This document shows positions 24,989-32,937 of a DNA stretch of 49,151 nt, piece by piece (within the stretch, counting starts at the first letter, position 1; the number at the start of each line of letters is the position of its first letter). This DNA comes from Scytonema sp. UIC 10036 (GTDB lineage Bacteria > Cyanobacteriota > Cyanobacteriia > Cyanobacteriales > Nostocaceae), in the NCBI RefSeq assembly GCF_009725235.1, contig NZ_WJFC01000087.1, positions 1 through 49,151 of the forward strand, given 5' to 3'. The notes under the pieces were generated by a model. It was not told the origin of the DNA and ran no database searches. It was given only the letters and a program-made list of their open reading frames with translations. A program made the position numbers and the translations under genes.

Positions 24989-26722
24989 TCATATTGAGTT
25001 TTGTGGTTGGTTCTTCAATTGCAACTTGACCTTTTCCATGTTTTGGAAAACCTCGGGAAAATTAGGATTAATGTTGAGTGCTTGTTGGTAATCTTCCATT
25101 GCACCCTGCAAATTACCTAAAGCAGAACGAGCGTTACCCCTATTAGCATAAGCACTTGCAGAGTTAGAATTCATCTGAATTGCCCGCTCGCAATCTTCTA
25201 TTGCTCCTTGTAAATCGCCTATCATACAACGGGCATTGCCTCGGTTGATGTAGGTTGTCGCATGGTTGGGACTTAAAGCTATTGCTTCAGTGTAATCTGC
25301 GATCGCTCCTTGAAAATCACCTAACATATAATGGGAACTGCCACGTTTAGCATAAGCCTCAGCACTACGGGAATTTAACTGAATGACCTGGGTGTAAAGA
25401 GCGATCGCTTTTTGAAAGTCTTTTTGCTGATAGCAAGTATTAGCCTGAGTGTAATAGGCTTTCACTTCCTCTTGGCGCTGTTTTTCTTGTTTTAGTTCGA
25501 GTTCAGCTTGTCTATTTTTCCGGTCAAATTTCTCGGATTTTGTTTCCCGTTCAAATTGTCTGTTATTCTGATTTAATTCTTCAGATTTTACTTGCAGTTC
25601 AACTGGTTGGTTGTTTTGCTGAATTTCCTTAGGTTTTGTTGATGTTTCTGCACCATAAATTGCTGCCCCAAAGCAGATAGCTAATTCTGGTTCATCAACA
25701 CGAATGACCTTGCAATTAAACTCTTGTTCTAATCGGCGTTGAACATAGGGAATGCGACAACTACCACCCACTAATAAAATGCGATCTACTTTATCCCAAG
25801 AAAGATTTGCTTGTCTCACCAACTGCTGACACAACTCACAACTGCGGTCAATATATGGTGTAATCATGTCTTCAAATGCCAGTCGATTGAGGTGATAAAC
25901 TTGGGATGAGCCTCCAATAGGCAGGATATCTTCATACTCAGAAACTGCACTCAATTGATGCTTGAACTCTCGACACCAATCAGCGACGATTAATCGAGTG
26001 CGTAAAGCTTCTAAATCGCGCCGTTGGGAATTGATTAACTCTCCTACAGGGTCACTTGCAAAATGATGCTTGAGGTCGGCATAAATTTGGCGATCGAAGT
26101 CGATACCCCCACAGTTTTCATCACCGACAGGGGGAGAAAGAATTTTATAACCATTCTGTCGCTTTTGAATTAATGCTGCATCAAAAGTCCCTCCACCCAA
26201 GTCATAAACTAAGAGATTTTCTCCCTCCTCTAAACGATGTCCACCGCTACCTTTTTGAGCATAGTAAATAGCTGCCGCTAAAGGTTCATCTAGCAAACTG
26301 ATTTCTGTAAATCCTGCCTGTTTTGCAGCTTTGAGCATCATTTGTCTTTTATAAGCTTGATATCTCGCCGGGACAGTAATAATTGCTGCTGTTAGGGGAG
26401 AATTAACCATTGTTTCCGCTTCGCTTTTCAACCTGCGAATCACTTGACTAATCAAGTCTTCTGGTAAGAATTGCCAATTGCCTAATTGATAGGGAACTGT
26501 TTGACCCAAATCCCGTTTGAACTCACGACAATAGCGAGTCGGGTCAAGGCGGTGTTGGTTTTCGGCGGCTTGACCAATAACAATTTCTCCCTGTTTAGTG
26601 ACAAAGATACTAGAAGGGAAAGAGAAACCTAATTTGAGTGGTTCTTTGATGGGTCTGAGAACACCATCTAATAGTAGTGCAGCACTGGAATAGCAAGTGC
26701 CAAAATCAATCCCCAGTCTCAT
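24989..26722 (-). CDS. Hsp70-like ATPase with C-terminal TPR repeats
   Basis: An actin-fold ATPase of the DnaK family with no Hsp70 substrate-binding domain. The start at 26722 gives MRLGIDFGTCYSS, identical in layout to its paralogues; a Met at 26740 is also possible. Phosphate motifs are LGIDFGTCYSSAALL, VYDLGGGTFDAAL and LLVGGSCRIPYVQ. The ATPase part covers about 355 residues, then comes a Gln/Asn/Glu/Lys-rich charged linker of about 60 residues, then four TPR units (for example AYYTQANTCYQQKDFQKAIALY). TPRs usually bind peptide tails of partners and may replace the client-binding domain. It is adjacent to the WG-repeat paralogue. Confidence 0.9.
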   Translation of the reverse strand: MRLGIDFGTCYSSAALLLDGVLRPIKEPLKLGFSFPSSIFVTKQGEIVIGQAAENQHRLDPTRYCREFKRDLGQTVPYQLGNWQFLPEDLISQVIRRLKSEAETMVNSPLTAAIITVPARYQAYKRQMMLKAAKQAGFTEISLLDEPLAAAIYYAQKGSGGHRLEEGENLLVYDLGGGTFDAALIQKRQNGYKILSPPVGDENCGGIDFDRQIYADLKHHFASDPVGELINSQRRDLEALRTRLIVADWCREFKHQLSAVSEYEDILPIGGSSQVYHLNRLAFEDMITPYIDRSCELCQQLVRQANLSWDKVDRILLVGGSCRIPYVQRRLEQEFNCKVIRVDEPELAICFGAAIYGAETSTKPKEIQQNNQPVELQVKSEELNQNNRQFERETKSEKFDRKNRQAELELKQEKQRQEEVKAYYTQANTCYQQKDFQKAIALYTQVIQLNSRSAEAYAKRGSSHYMLGDFQGAIADYTEAIALSPNHATTYINRGNARCMIGDLQGAIEDCERAIQMNSNSASAYANRGNARSALGNLQGAMEDYQQALNINPNFPEVFQNMEKVKLQLKNQPQNSI

Positions 26723-26749
26723 AGTTTTGATATTATACACAATAAATAT

Positions 26750-29290
26750 TTAACACATGAGAGCTTCTTTTATCTTGTCTCTCTGTTTGGTGAATTTGAT
26801 CGGCTCAAACCAAGTACCTGCTTCAGCAAGTACAACCTGTTGGGATTTTATCTCATAAATTCCAGGGAGTGTATATATAGCTTTTTGATAAGGCGAAGAC
26901 TCCTGCTGTTTGATAAACTGTCTGTAAAGGGGTTTTTCCTTAACAATTTTCAATGCAAGAGGCGAATTAAGCTCTTCGACAACAGCAATGGGTGCATAAA
27001 AAGCAATCCTGTCAAATATTGCATTATCTCTGAAGTTAATTAGCCTATCTACAAAATTATTAGTATTACAACTATCAACGAATTGTTTCCAAGTTTCAAA
27101 GGTTGGAGCATTTAGATAAGTTATTGCAATAACTATCCTATGTCTTTGTGTAAACATACCTCCTAATTGAGGAAAATTTTCAATTTTATTAGCTACACAC
27201 CTAAGAAGGTAATTACTGTAACTAACATTGACAGAATATTCAAATTCCTTATTTCTCAAATGCTGAAATAATTTTGAAAAATATAACTTTACCGATTCTG
27301 GTTCAGTTATTATATCTGTTTCAGCTTTTACTATTACTTCCGTTTTTATTTTATCTGCTTCAGTCCGGATTATTTTTTCTGCCTTGTAGAACTGAGAAGC
27401 AAAGTCAAATTGATGTGAAATGATTATTTTCCCAGTACTGTCAATGTACCCATATTTGCTATCCATCTTAACTCTACCTAGTCCCTCTGAAAATGAAGAC
27501 TCAAGACCCCTACTCAAAGTTACACCGTTACAACGATTAGGATAAACATCAATACGATCAAAAACAGGTTGAATAACAAACTTACCAGTGGAATCAATAT
27601 AACCATATTTGCCATTTATCCCAACCGCAGCTAGCTCTTCTGAAAATGAATAAACATTATCAAATATCAGTTGAGTAACAAACTTACCAGTGGAATCAAT
27701 ATAACCATATTTGCCATTCATCCTAACAGCAGCTAGCCCTTCTGAAAATGAATCAGCATCATCAAATTGAGGTGGGATGACAAACTTACCTGTGCGATCA
27801 ATGTGACCCCATTTGTCATTCACCTTAACTGTAGCTCGACCTTCTGAAAAGTCGAGAAACGACCACGGGTCTGTATAATCAAATAGAGGTAAGATAGCAA
27901 AGTTACCAGTGGAATCAATATAACCATATTTGCCATTCACCTCAACCCTCGCTAGCCCATCGAAAAACGGTCTGGCATAATCAAATTGAGGTGGGATGAC
28001 AAATTTACCTGTGCGATCAATGTAACCCCATTTGTCATTCACCTTAACTGTAGCTAGTACCTCAAAGGTTATATTAGCAGGGGTAGATTGATCTGGGATA
28101 ATAATTGGCTTTTCAGGTTGCTCAATGTAGGGCGATCGCTCTTTAATCTCAACTATTGTAGGTACATTAGCAACAACTTGGGAATCAGCAGATGTTGAAG
28201 TAGGATCTTGCAGTCTAGAAGGTTGCCGCATTTCATAAATCGCTGCGCCCAAACACACTGCCAACTCTGGCTTATCCACCAGTAAAGCATCTCGCCCCAG
28301 TTTCCTCTCTACAACCTCTCTCACATAAGGAATACGACAACTACCCCCCACCAGTAACACTTCGTCAACCTGCTGCCATTTAATCTCCGCACTTCTCAAC
28401 AATTGGTCGCAGCAATCAATAGTTTCGTCTATTAACGGTGCAATCATGCTGTTAAATGCTTGTCGAGTCAGGGAGTAAGGCTCAACCGCACCCAAACCCA
28501 TTGGGATATAAATCGTTGCCTCTTGTGCTTCACTCAATTGATGCTTGAGGTCACGACACAGATCAGATACAATTGCTCTCGCTAACCATGCTTCTTTGGC
28601 ATCGAGTTGTTGACGCAGAGATGCACTACACTGAGTCTTCAAATGCTGATAAATTGCGCGGTCAAAGTCAGTACCTCCACAATTGGTCAATCCTCTCGGC
28701 ATAGCGAGGGCTTTGTAACCGGAATTTTGTTTTTGAATCAGTGTGGCATCAAAAGTGCCGCCTCCTAAGTCGTAAACTAGGATGATTTCTCCTTCCCTGA
28801 CGTGGGAGTGATGGGAGTAATAAATGGCGGCGGCGATTGGTTCTTCTAATAACTCAACTTGAGTAAATCCGGCTTTTATCCCAGCTTCCTGCATAATTTG
28901 CCGCTTATATGCTTGATATGTAGCAGGTACGGTAATAATCACATCGTTGAGGAATTTCTCTCCCCATGCTTTGACCACCTTTTCGGCTTCGGTTTTCAGC
29001 TTGCGGATTACCTCAGTCACCAATTCTTCTGGTAACATCGGACGATTACCCAAAGTGTAGGGGTCGGAACTGCCTAAATCCCGCTTGAATTCACGCCGAT
29101 ATCTTTGCGGGTCTTGTTGTCGGGAGTTTTCCGCCGCTTGCCCTACTAGAATTTCTCCCTGTGCGGTTAAAAATACACTAGAGGCAAAGCAGTAACCCGG
29201 TTGCAGGGGGTTCTCGATCGCAGTGAGGCTACCATCTAGTAGTAAGGCAGCACTAGAGTAACAAGTTCCGAAATCTATTCCTAAACGCAT
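26750..29290 (-). CDS. Hsp70-like ATPase with six WG repeats and a unique C-terminus
   Basis: The N-terminal 350-375 residues are a DnaK-type ATPase (LGIDFGTCYSSAALLLDG, VYDLGGGTFDATLIQ, LLVGGSCRIPYV). After a linker come six WG repeats of the form KYGYIDSTGKFVIQPVFD, covering roughly residues 405-640, two of them with the full KWGYIDRTGKF or KWGHIDRTGKF core. The final 190 residues are an unrecognised helical region with KRNKEFEY-like charged parts and several Cys. WG repeats form beta-rich propeller-like or solenoid surfaces for partner binding. The Hsp70 substrate-binding domain is absent. DNA-level repeats of about 30 bp between units show recent duplication. Confidence 0.9.
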   Translation of the reverse strand: MRLGIDFGTCYSSAALLLDGSLTAIENPLQPGYCFASSVFLTAQGEILVGQAAENSRQQDPQRYRREFKRDLGSSDPYTLGNRPMLPEELVTEVIRKLKTEAEKVVKAWGEKFLNDVIITVPATYQAYKRQIMQEAGIKAGFTQVELLEEPIAAAIYYSHHSHVREGEIILVYDLGGGTFDATLIQKQNSGYKALAMPRGLTNCGGTDFDRAIYQHLKTQCSASLRQQLDAKEAWLARAIVSDLCRDLKHQLSEAQEATIYIPMGLGAVEPYSLTRQAFNSMIAPLIDETIDCCDQLLRSAEIKWQQVDEVLLVGGSCRIPYVREVVERKLGRDALLVDKPELAVCLGAAIYEMRQPSRLQDPTSTSADSQVVANVPTIVEIKERSPYIEQPEKPIIIPDQSTPANITFEVLATVKVNDKWGYIDRTGKFVIPPQFDYARPFFDGLARVEVNGKYGYIDSTGNFAILPLFDYTDPWSFLDFSEGRATVKVNDKWGHIDRTGKFVIPPQFDDADSFSEGLAAVRMNGKYGYIDSTGKFVTQLIFDNVYSFSEELAAVGINGKYGYIDSTGKFVIQPVFDRIDVYPNRCNGVTLSRGLESSFSEGLGRVKMDSKYGYIDSTGKIIISHQFDFASQFYKAEKIIRTEADKIKTEVIVKAETDIITEPESVKLYFSKLFQHLRNKEFEYSVNVSYSNYLLRCVANKIENFPQLGGMFTQRHRIVIAITYLNAPTFETWKQFVDSCNTNNFVDRLINFRDNAIFDRIAFYAPIAVVEELNSPLALKIVKEKPLYRQFIKQQESSPYQKAIYTLPGIYEIKSQQVVLAEAGTWFEPIKFTKQRDKIKEALMC

Positions 29291-29336
29291 AGTTGCTTAC
29301 TTACAGCAGAAATAATTGAATTGAATGTTGTAAACT

Positions 29337-29906
29337 TTATTGCAAGAAATTCTTAAACTCTTGCTGAAACTGAGTTTTAGTTAATAATCGACCGTTAACA
29401 TAACAAGAGTCTCCTGAACGCCAGTACCACTCGCACTTGAATTTAGTGGCAGTTAGTTTTATCTGCTCAATGCGGTGATTGAGAGATGCAATTGCTGAAT
29501 TATGAGAACTATTTAGATATGGATAAACAAAAAACACTATTACCAGTAGCAATAGCAAAACCAAAGCAAAACGAATCACAAATTTTAATAATGGATGTCT
29601 ATTTTGTTTGAGAATTTGTAACTCGTATTCTAAGGAATGAGCGGGAGGGTCAGTTTTACGAGTATTGTACAAAATACCCCGCTCATCGACATTTCCATGA
29701 ATCTCTTGCCGATGGAACTCGCCAAAATATAGCAATTCCTGACAGTCTGACTGGGAAATTTCTAATTGACTGACAATTTCTGCTTCTGAAACACCTTTTG
29801 GATGTTCGTATAGCAAAGCATGAATAGCATCTCGATAAACAGCATATTTTTTCGAGATATTTTTGATTTGCACCGAATTATATTTCTTTTTTTGTTCTAA
29901 CATCAT
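29337..29906 (-). CDS. Winged-helix-like membrane protein, unknown function
   Basis: A 189-residue protein. The first 85 residues look like a winged helix (YRDAIHALLYEHPKGVSEAEIVSQLEISQSDCQELL, then IHGNVDERGILYNTR as the wing). A transmembrane helix (FVIRFALVLLLLLVIVFFVYPYL) lies at about residues 110-132, followed by a helical SLNHRIEQIKLTATKF segment and a short C-terminal domain with CEWYWRSGDSCYVNGRLL. The latter has two cysteines in an outside position. It is situated between the WG-Hsp70 and a secreted helical protein, so it may assist the chaperone set. No family was recognised. Confidence 0.6.
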   Translation of the reverse strand: MMLEQKKKYNSVQIKNISKKYAVYRDAIHALLYEHPKGVSEAEIVSQLEISQSDCQELLYFGEFHRQEIHGNVDERGILYNTRKTDPPAHSLEYELQILKQNRHPLLKFVIRFALVLLLLLVIVFFVYPYLNSSHNSAIASLNHRIEQIKLTATKFKCEWYWRSGDSCYVNGRLLTKTQFQQEFKNFLQ

Positions 29907-29916
29907 AATTGCTCTT

Positions 29917-30546
29917 TCAGGTTTTTCTTAACTGGTTAAAGATTTCCTGTTCTAATCTGCCAAGCTCCATTCCATCTGTAAGTGGAATTTGCATATCAAT
30001 AATTAATTTGGTGTTAGCAATCAAACTGTAGATTTCATCTCGCTCTTCTGGTGAAACTGGTGTATCGGTTTTAAGAAAATGGGATAGCCGCCATTCTTTT
30101 TGTTGCAAATAACCAAAAGTTTTAGAGATATTCTCTAATCTAGCCTCAATCCAAGCTAGATCGTGTCTGAGAATTGCCGTTCGTTCTAATAAATCACAAG
30201 TTCCAATATATTCTTGACATTTTCTCACTAATTTTTCATGGGATTCAACTCGGATATCAGACAATTGCTGACTTAAGTCTTGATAATAATTACTTGCTTC
30301 TGTAGAAAGATCTTGTTTCAATTTTTCAATTTGCTGCTGATATTTGTCAAGCGAACGAATTGTAGTTTTGACTTGTTTCAGTAGTTGTTGCTTTGTTCCA
30401 TTTGATTGGATTTGGAAACTAACATTTTCTGCTAAAATTGTGTTGGATGAGAGCGCGAAACAATCCTTCGTGCCTGCAAAACCAGCAATGCTAATTAGCA
30501 TCAACATAACAACCATAAGCCTCAGGAATTTATTAACCCATCTCAT
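29917..30546 (-). CDS. Exported helical protein, unknown function
   Basis: The reading frame begins at 30609, but the first 15 codons are a copy of the Hsp70 N-terminus. The start at 30546 (MRWVNKFLRLMVVMLML) has an AAGGAGG ribosome site about 12 bp upstream and gives a good signal peptide with hydrophobic core to about residue 25. The mature protein of about 175 residues is almost entirely helical with coiled-coil patterns (QLLKQVKTTIRSLDKYQQQIEKLKQDL, QQLSDIRVESHEKLVRK). It may form an extracytoplasmic rod or partner-binding bundle. Neighbouring genes are the GrpE-like and winged-helix proteins. The function is unknown. Confidence 0.6.
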   Translation of the reverse strand: MRWVNKFLRLMVVMLMLISIAGFAGTKDCFALSSNTILAENVSFQIQSNGTKQQLLKQVKTTIRSLDKYQQQIEKLKQDLSTEASNYYQDLSQQLSDIRVESHEKLVRKCQEYIGTCDLLERTAILRHDLAWIEARLENISKTFGYLQQKEWRLSHFLKTDTPVSPEERDEIYSLIANTKLIIDMQIPLTDGMELGRLEQEIFNQLRKT

Positions 30547-30564
30547 TGCTTCTCTTCGCCTCCT

Positions 30565-30609
30565 TGCAGCACTGGAATAGCAAGTGCCAAAATCGATACC
30601 TAAGTGCAT
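30565..30609 (-). pseudogene. Hsp70 5'-end stub upstream of exported helical protein
   Basis: This encodes MHLGIDFGTCYSSAA, the exact phosphate-1 region of the locus's Hsp70-like proteins, and then breaks into unrelated sequence in the same frame. The break falls at the same place as in the second stub at 47883-47945. It probably marks a lost Hsp70 gene. Confidence 0.6.
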
Positions 30610-30633
30610 AATTTTTCCCTCTTCATTTTGGGC

Positions 30634-31338
30634 TTAATTAACTGAATTTTCTACTGAAGAGTCGGAGGCATCAAATGTGTAGATAATTACTTCCTGTGGG
30701 CGGATCAGTTTGCCATTAAACAAGTAGCCAGGGCGTACAGTGTCACAGATACAGTCTTGTTTCTCTGAATCATCTGTGGCTTGCGTAGATATGACCTGCT
30801 GTCGTTCGTAATTAAAAATACCCACCTCTTCTATAGGTGTAACGCCTTCCTTTGCCAGAATTTGCCCTAATTTTTGATACAAAACCTCCAACATTTCTGC
30901 TTTGGGCGCTGCGCCGCCTGTTTTTGCTAACAATACCCAATCCCGCAGTTTAATTAGTTCTTCACCTGTGGCTGATAGTTTTGGTTCTGGGGCAATTTCT
31001 AGGGTTGGTACTTCAGGTATAATTTCTGGAGCTACAAGAGCTTCGACTGTAGGCAGAGGAATTTCCTTTGCTGTTATTTGCTCAGTGACGACGGGGGTAT
31101 GCTTTTGATCAGTTTGCAGAAGTTGGGGATTTTCCACCAAGCGATCGAGTAATAAGCAGGTGGAATTTAACACAGAGATAATGTCACGTTCATCTGAGGA
31201 AGTTAGTGATAAACCGCTGAGTCTACGTACACTCGCTTCTGCTGTTAACGCCAATTCCTGTGCTTGGTGATATTGGGTAAACCAAGGAAATATTTTTGAT
31301 AAATTGGTTACAACTTCTGACCAGGATTTACTATACAT
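30634..31338 (-). CDS. GrpE-like nucleotide exchange factor
   Basis: A 234-residue protein whose last 105 residues match the GrpE head: LIKLRDWVLLAKTGGAAPKAEMLEVLYQKLGQILAKEGVTPIE, the VGIFNYERQQVI strand corresponding to GxxFDPxxHxAV, and the VRPGYLFNGKLIRPQEVIIYTFD ending, equivalent to the GYxLxGRVIRPAxVxV pattern. GrpE releases ADP from Hsp70. The N-terminal helical region is longer and less conserved than in standard GrpE. Standing beside three Hsp70-like ATPases, it should be their dedicated exchange factor, distinct from the housekeeping GrpE expected elsewhere in the genome. Confidence 0.82.
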   Translation of the reverse strand: MYSKSWSEVVTNLSKIFPWFTQYHQAQELALTAEASVRRLSGLSLTSSDERDIISVLNSTCLLLDRLVENPQLLQTDQKHTPVVTEQITAKEIPLPTVEALVAPEIIPEVPTLEIAPEPKLSATGEELIKLRDWVLLAKTGGAAPKAEMLEVLYQKLGQILAKEGVTPIEEVGIFNYERQQVISTQATDDSEKQDCICDTVRPGYLFNGKLIRPQEVIIYTFDASDSSVENSVN

Positions 31339-31374
31339 AAAACTGTTCCTGTGGTCGATAAAAGTAGAAAAAAT

Positions 31375-32937
31375 TTAGATTTCTAGGTACTCTTTGGCTT
31401 TCTGGACGCGGTAGAGAATGCGGTCATAGGAACGAGCTAGGACTTTTGCGGCTGTGAGAGTTTGGCGATCGCCTCCAAAGAAATCGTCAGCCCTCTGATG
31501 CCAATAACTGGTGCGTTCTGCGGCTGTAGTCAACATTTCGGCAATGGTGGCGCGATCGTCTAATCCGAGACGTTCTCCGCACGATGTACCGTATTCACCC
31601 GTTACTTGCAAAAGTTGTTTGACTTCTTCGGTATCAAATTCCAGTTTCCCCTCGTAATAACTCCGCAAAACTTCCAGTTCTTTAAAAGCGTGTTCCTGTG
31701 AGTTTATGGCTTCAAACTTGCCCGCAATCTCGTCCACAATCTGCCGTAGCGTCCCTCCCAATCGCTGACGTTCTTGAAAAGCTACGGTATCAATTTGTCG
31801 CAATCCCGTACTGAGTTTAATCAAAAAAGCCCGGTGTCCAAAGTGGGAGAGAATCAAGTCGCGCAGTTCGGGGACACCACTACGTTTGAGGAGTTCGTTG
31901 CTTAAATCTGCTTGATTGTTGATTCCTTGACGGATGAGTTTGTCAGCTAAACCTACGCCATATTGCCCTAATCGTTGGAGCAAAATTCGCCGTTTTTCTG
32001 GTGGGACGGGGATATCAGGATACTCGCGTTGCTCAAAGCGTTCTACATTTTGCAACAGAGACTCAAATCGCGATCGCGAAATTTGGGTTAGCTCCAGCAA
32101 AATGGCAAATTCATCTGGTGTCAGGGTTTGCGCTCCCCAAGCCAGAAGTCCACATACGGGATAAATAGTATAAAAAAGATTAGTCACCTGCCCATGTGCT
32201 GACAACCGCCGAGCAACTCTATGTCCGTCTATCATTGGTTCTGGCACATCATAAACATCAACTTTGGTCAATACACCTATGGCGTTAATCGGTGTAGCTT
32301 GACCCACAGCAGGCCCCTGAAACTGCTCGACAATTAATTTATCTTCAGCACCAAAACTGTGACTAAACAGATAGAGTACGGCATCAGCATTGCTGGCTTC
32401 TTGTTGTGTGACTGCTGTTAATTCATCACCATGTAATTGCAAAAATTTTAGTGTATTTACAGAGTCATCTTGATAGAAAGACTTCAAACCAGGTGTGTCA
32501 ATGAGGTTAAAAGTTTGCAAAATCGGATTTGGGTAATCAACCTCGATATATTTGATACTCAACAAATAATCCCGGTTTTCCTCAGCCCGCAAAGTCAGCG
32601 CCGCCAGTTCTTCTACAGGCTTAGGTTCTGGTGGGCGGCGACTATCTTTAAAATGCACCAGCAAAGAGGGTTTTTCTCCATAGCGTAGCCAGTTAACATT
32701 AAAAGTGGCTTCCACTGCACCAGTTGCTACTACTGTTTCACCCAGCAAAGCATTCATCATGGTAGACTTCCCAGCTTTGATCAAACCCACAATTGCTACC
32801 CGCATTGGTTGATTTAATCGCTGATGACATTGTTGCAATAGGTTATGAAAGTTGGTGAGTGCTGGTAAATTAGCTGTGCGCTTCAGGGCTGATGCAAACA
32901 GTTCATCCACCTGTTGGCGTAAGGTTATTTCATCCAT
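31375..32937 (-). CDS. Dynamin-like GTPase, first of a pair
   Basis: A 520-residue large GTPase. The P-loop is VGLIKAGKSTMMNALLGE (near residue 52), Switch I contains a conserved Thr in the VEATFNVNW region, the G3 motif is NLIDTPGLKSFY and G4 is LTKVD. Long helical segments follow (about residues 300-520). Dynamin-like proteins of bacteria act in pairs on membranes. The start at 32937 (MDEITLRQQ) is more natural than 32961, reducing overlap with the upstream GTPase to 8 bp. Tight overlap indicates co-translation of partners. Confidence 0.87.
   Translation of the reverse strand: MDEITLRQQVDELFASALKRTANLPALTNFHNLLQQCHQRLNQPMRVAIVGLIKAGKSTMMNALLGETVVATGAVEATFNVNWLRYGEKPSLLVHFKDSRRPPEPKPVEELAALTLRAEENRDYLLSIKYIEVDYPNPILQTFNLIDTPGLKSFYQDDSVNTLKFLQLHGDELTAVTQQEASNADAVLYLFSHSFGAEDKLIVEQFQGPAVGQATPINAIGVLTKVDVYDVPEPMIDGHRVARRLSAHGQVTNLFYTIYPVCGLLAWGAQTLTPDEFAILLELTQISRSRFESLLQNVERFEQREYPDIPVPPEKRRILLQRLGQYGVGLADKLIRQGINNQADLSNELLKRSGVPELRDLILSHFGHRAFLIKLSTGLRQIDTVAFQERQRLGGTLRQIVDEIAGKFEAINSQEHAFKELEVLRSYYEGKLEFDTEEVKQLLQVTGEYGTSCGERLGLDDRATIAEMLTTAAERTSYWHQRADDFFGGDRQTLTAAKVLARSYDRILYRVQKAKEYLEI

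Noticed and set aside
27420..28080. Regular ~30-bp repeats that could suggest a CRISPR array
   Set aside because: The repeats are coding WG units in frame; spacers are not unique non-coding sequences and spacing varies.
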